Positions 7,953 to 10,065 of a stretch of 10,065 bases of DNA are shown here, in pieces (position 1 is the first letter of the stretch; each line of letters opens with the position of its first letter). Below the pieces are notes generated by a model. The model saw only the letters and a list, made by a program, of their open reading frames with translations, ran no database searches and was not told where the DNA came from. Made by a program: the position numbers and the translations under genes. This stretch comes from an uncultured Collinsella sp. (GTDB taxonomy: Bacteria; Actinomycetota; Coriobacteriia; Coriobacteriales; Coriobacteriaceae), in contig CALHWR010000141.1 of the NCBI GenBank assembly GCA_938036665.1, positions 1 to 10,065 on the forward strand. Reading direction: 5' to 3'.

Positions 7953-7980
7953 TCGCCGGCGCCGGCACGCGCTGCCCCGC

Positions 7981-8077
7981 CCCTCGCCCTCGTCTCAAAC
8001 GTGTACGTCAGCCTCCAAACATGTCATTTTTTGCAGCTTTTGGAGGCTGACGTACACATTTTAGAGCGAGGCCGCAC
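7981..8077 (+). repeat. Inverted-repeat intergenic element, copy 2
   Basis: The arms GTGTACGTCAGCCTCC (8001-8016) and 8042-8057 are perfect 16-bp reverse complements enclosing a 25-nt T-rich loop (8017-8041). Shorter imperfect symmetry continues outside (TCTCAAAC against ATTTTAGAG). It lies 28 bases after the YgbA-like gene and is 93% identical (76/82) to copy 1, in the same orientation. On the plus strand the hairpin is followed by ATTTTAG, so it might act as a weak terminator. Its duplication at an unrelated site argues for a dispersed element rather than a gene-specific terminator. Confidence 0.85.
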
Positions 8078-8184
8078 CGCGCGCCGCGCAGCCTTTCCAA
8101 TCGATTTCGACCCCCGGCGTGCGCGGCGTGTTGAGAGCTGCACCATTACAATGGAGCGGATTCACCAAATGCAAAGGAGTCGCC

Positions 8185-9096
8185 ATGCCCGCCTGCCCGC
8201 TGGTCGATTGCCATACTCATACCTCGTTCTCGGACGGGCACGCCTCGTTCGAGGACAACGTCCGTGCCGCTGCTGCCGCCGGCTGCCGCGTCATGGTCTC
8301 GACCGACCACCTTACCCTGCCCGCCAGTATGGATGCTAACTGCGAGGTGCAGGTCGTCGAGGGCGACTTGCCGGCACATCGTCTGGCCTTTGAGGACGCC
8401 CGCAGGCTTGCCGCGCAAATCGCGCCGGAGCTCGAGCTTATCTATGGCTTTGAATGCGATTGGTACGAGGGCTGCGAACCCTTGGTTGAGCGCTGGTCCC
8501 AGGGCGCCGTGGTGCGCTTGGGCAGCGTGCATTGGATTGGCGACCCGGGCGATATCATGGCCGGCGCCGCGGGCACGGCGGGAACGGAGAGCGTCACTCG
8601 TCCCGATACGCCCGATTCGCTTTGTGGCTGGATCGACGACGATACCAACCTGCATGTTTGGGAAAACTTAGGCGTACGCGGCGTATGGGAACACTACGTC
8701 GACGACTGGTGCCGTGCTTGCGAAAGCTCGCTTAACTTTGACGTGATGGCCCACCCCGACCTGGTCATGCGTTTTTCGAAGGAGGGTTTTGCGCCCGATT
8801 TTGACCCGGCGCCGTTTTGGGGGCAGATGGCCGAGTGCGCGCACGACACGGGCCGGCGCGTTGAGGTCTCGACAGCCGCACCGCGCAAGGGGCTCGACGA
8901 TTACTACCCCGCGACCGGCCTTTTGCGCTGCTTTGCCCACGCCGAGGTGCCGATCACTTTTGGCTCGGACGCACACCGCGCCTGCGACATCTGCTGGAAC
9001 ATCCGCGAGGCCCAGGCCCACGCCTACGACTGCGGTTATCGAACCTTCGACATCCCCCACGCCACCGGCGAATGGGAGTCCGTGCCCCTCGCCTAA
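8185..9096 (+). CDS. PHP-domain histidinol phosphatase (HisK/HisJ-like)
   Basis: Metal-dependent phosphatase of the PHP family, probably converting histidinol phosphate to histidinol. The 303-residue product shows the PHP ligands in order: HTHTSFSDGH (10-19, H10 and H12), STDH with H42, FECDW with E90, SVHW with H116, MAHPDL with H190 and GSDAH with D262 and H264. It is somewhat longer than typical members (about 270 aa). A Gly/Ala/Thr-rich stretch at about 125-145 probably accounts for the difference. I chose the ATG at 8185, with AAGGAG 6 bases upstream. An in-frame ATG at 8119 would add 22 non-homologous residues. TACAAT at 8148-8153 could be a -10, but no -35 fits. It converges on the his cluster, with only 27 bases between the stops. 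The his context supports the role, but other PHP phosphoesterase substrates remain possible. Confidence 0.8.
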   Translation: MPACPLVDCHTHTSFSDGHASFEDNVRAAAAAGCRVMVSTDHLTLPASMDANCEVQVVEGDLPAHRLAFEDARRLAAQIAPELELIYGFECDWYEGCEPLVERWSQGAVVRLGSVHWIGDPGDIMAGAAGTAGTESVTRPDTPDSLCGWIDDDTNLHVWENLGVRGVWEHYVDDWCRACESSLNFDVMAHPDLVMRFSKEGFAPDFDPAPFWGQMAECAHDTGRRVEVSTAAPRKGLDDYYPATGLLRCFAHAEVPITFGSDAHRACDICWNIREAQAHAYDCGYRTFDIPHATGEWESVPLA

Positions 9097-9102
9097 CTAC
9101 TC

Positions 9103-9121
9103 ATTGGGGACAGACTTAAAT
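9103..9121. repeat. GGGGACAG-type motif between convergent genes
   Basis: ATTGGGGACAGACTTAAAT fills most of the 27-base gap between the PHP gene and hisE. From memory, GGGGACAGAC-type sequences recur as dispersed short repeats in many bacterial genomes, sometimes near REP-associated (Y1-type) transposases. Only one copy exists in this window and no transposase is present, so repeat status is conjecture. I see no clear terminator hairpin in this gap. Confidence 0.25.
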
Positions 9122-9123
9122 GA

Positions 9124-9441
9124 CTAGTGGCGGCGGGCGTTGAGTTCGCCGGCCAGCTCGTCGAGGGTAATGCCGTAGCGCTCGAGCGTCACGAGCAGGT
9201 GGTAGATCAGGTCGCCGGCCTCGTAGCGAATGTGATCGTGGTCGTTATCCTTGCAGGCCATGATCACCTCGCTCGCCTCCTCGGCAAGCTTCTTGAGCAG
9301 CTCGTCCTCGACGTCGGTCAGCAGACGGGCGGTGTAGCTCTCCTGTGGCGACGCATCGCGACGACCGTGAATCACCTCGGCCAGTCCCGTCAGCGTCTCA
9401 CCGATGTTTCCCGGCTGCACGTTAGCTGTTCTGACTCCCAT
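9124..9441 (-). CDS. hisE: Phosphoribosyl-ATP pyrophosphatase
   Basis: Second step of histidine biosynthesis: hydrolyses phosphoribosyl-ATP to phosphoribosyl-AMP and pyrophosphate in the cytosol. The 105-residue stand-alone HisE (not fused to HisI) has the all-alpha NTP-pyrophosphatase pattern: SYTARLL (35-41), LLKKLAEEASEVIMACK (48-64) with acidic E54, E55 and E58, and YEAGDLIYHLLV (73-84) with E74 and D77. GAGAGGA about 8 bases before the ATG supports the start. It is the last gene of the visible minus-strand his cluster, 15 bases after the RDAC-like gene. No terminator follows within the short gap to the convergent PHP gene. Confidence 0.95.
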   Translation of the reverse strand: MGVRTANVQPGNIGETLTGLAEVIHGRRDASPQESYTARLLTDVEDELLKKLAEEASEVIMACKDNDHDHIRYEAGDLIYHLLVTLERYGITLDELAGELNARRH

Positions 9442-9456
9442 GGTTATTTCCTCTCG

Positions 9457-9684
9457 TTACTGCAGCGTAAAGTAATTACCGGTCTCATCGAACCGAGGCT
9501 TTGCGCCCTTTTTCTCAAAGAACTCAACGATGACGGCATGGGCCTCATCGAGCCTTTCCTTCTCGGCCTCGAGCCAAAGCGACTGCGCCCCGCAGGCATC
9601 GGTCAGGTGCACGCGGCACGGCACGCCCACGCGGAGGAGCTCGGCGTTGCAGTCAGCGACTTCGAACGGCGTCACGACCTTCAT
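9457..9684 (-). CDS. Small RDAC-like conserved protein between hisI and hisE
   Basis: A 75-residue acidic soluble protein with no signal peptide or membrane segment. It begins [20 protein letters not shown] and contains [14 protein letters not shown] (26-39), which resembles the short clostridial/coriobacterial proteins named 'RDAC family' after that motif, although here the motif reads TDAC. This assignment is from memory and tentative, and the molecular function is unknown. The gene is well supported: its ATG overlaps the hisI stop by 4 bases (ATGA), AAAGGGGG lies about 8 bases upstream, and hisE starts 15 bases after its stop. The setting suggests co-expression, and possibly a role, with histidine biosynthesis. 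Confidence 0.8.
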   Translation of the reverse strand: MKVVTPFEVADCNAELLRVGVPCRVHLTDACGAQSLWLEAEKERLDEAHAVIVEFFEKKGAKPRFDETGNYFTLQ

Positions 9685-10022
9685 CGTGTTTCCCCCTTTA
9701 CGTGCTTAAAGAAGCAGGTACGGTTGCCGGTATGGCAGGCAGGACCCGGCGAGTCAACCTTGACCAGCAGCGTATCGCTATCGCAGTCGGCCCAGAGCTC
9801 CTTGACCTCCTGCATGTTGCCACTCGTCGCGCCCTTGTTCCAGAGCTCCTGGCGGCTGCGGCTCCAAAACCACGTGGTGCCGGTCTTGAGCGTCAGTCCC
9901 ACCGACTCCTCGTTCATCCAAGCAACCATAAGCACCTCACCGGTGTCATGCTGCTGAACCACACAAGGAATCAGCCCGTAGGCGTCATATTTGAGCTCTG
10001 CCGCGGTTGTCACTTGCTCCAT
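9681..10022 (-). CDS. hisI: Phosphoribosyl-AMP cyclohydrolase
   Basis: Third step of histidine biosynthesis: opens the adenine ring of phosphoribosyl-AMP to give ProFAR. The 113-residue product is typical of stand-alone HisI. Visible features are VAWMNEES (33-40), [16 protein letters not shown] (49-64), [13 protein letters not shown] (78-90) with Mg2+ ligands D79, D81 and D83, and [13 protein letters not shown] (93-105). C80, C96 and C103 are the expected Zn2+ ligands. The ATG abuts the hisF stop codon with no gap (TAA then ATG), and its Shine-Dalgarno is weak (GGA about 8 bases upstream), so its translation probably depends on coupling to hisF. Its stop overlaps the next gene as ATGA. Confidence 0.96.
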   Translation of the reverse strand: MEQVTTAAELKYDAYGLIPCVVQQHDTGEVLMVAWMNEESVGLTLKTGTTWFWSRSRQELWNKGATSGNMQEVKELWADCDSDTLLVKVDSPGPACHTGNRTCFFKHVKGETR

Positions 10023-10065
10023 TTAAAAGTCCAATCTCACAGGAATCCCTTGGCTGGCCATATAC
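10023..10065 (-). CDS. hisF: Imidazole glycerol phosphate synthase subunit HisF, 3' end only
   Basis: The window edge cuts this gene. Only the last 14 codons and the TAA are visible, reading YMASQGIPVRLDF before the stop. This matches the typical HisF C-terminus (xxYLASQGIxVRL), and hisF directly precedes hisI in many his operons. HisF is the cyclase subunit that makes imidazole glycerol phosphate and AICAR with HisH. The call rests on a short tail plus operon position, both pointing the same way. Confidence 0.82.
   Translation of the reverse strand, partial: YMASQGIPVRLDF

Overview
The window is GC-rich, with short intergenic gaps, strong AGGAGG-like ribosome binding sites and long antisense reading frames inside every gene. 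The gene content and protein style (enolase, MazG, a fused two-module ABC exporter followed by a YgbA-type Cys protein, a Gram-positive-style his cluster with a PHP histidinol phosphatase) suggest a gut actinobacterium of the Coriobacteriia, most likely Collinsella or a relative. This rests on recognising protein families, not on a database search.

Layout. (1) 73-1598, minus strand: enolase with its own terminator and a probable promoter. (2) 1605-3607, minus strand: a three-gene unit in the order stand-alone LarC C-terminal domain, YfcE-type metallophosphoesterase, MazG, closed by an intrinsic terminator. The Shine-Dalgarno of mazG lies inside the last codons of yfcE. (3) 3608-3991: a divergent intergenic region carrying the first copy of an inverted-repeat element. 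(4) 3992-7952, plus strand: a CydDC-like fused ABC exporter broken into two frames near 6172, then a YgbA/'nitrous oxide-stimulated promoter' family gene coupled to it by a TAATG overlap. (5) 7981-8077: a second copy of the same inverted repeat. (6) 8185-9096, plus strand: a PHP-family histidinol phosphatase. (7) 9124-10065, minus strand: the distal end of a histidine operon, in the order hisF (only its last 14 codons are visible), hisI, a small RDAC-like protein, hisE.

How the genes fit together. hisE, hisI and hisF plus the facing PHP phosphatase cover several steps of histidine biosynthesis. The exporter and the YgbA-like protein look like one translationally coupled redox or nitrosative-stress unit. 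MazG and YfcE are housekeeping hydrolases, and enolase is glycolytic.

The most interesting items are the frame break in the fused exporter (best explained by about 16 missing bases at a conserved loop, with a GTGA overlap that could allow restart), the duplicated perfect-palindrome intergenic element, the orphan LarC2-like domain, and the small RDAC-like gene wedged between hisI and hisE. I see no CRISPR array, tRNA, rRNA, phage or transposase gene here.
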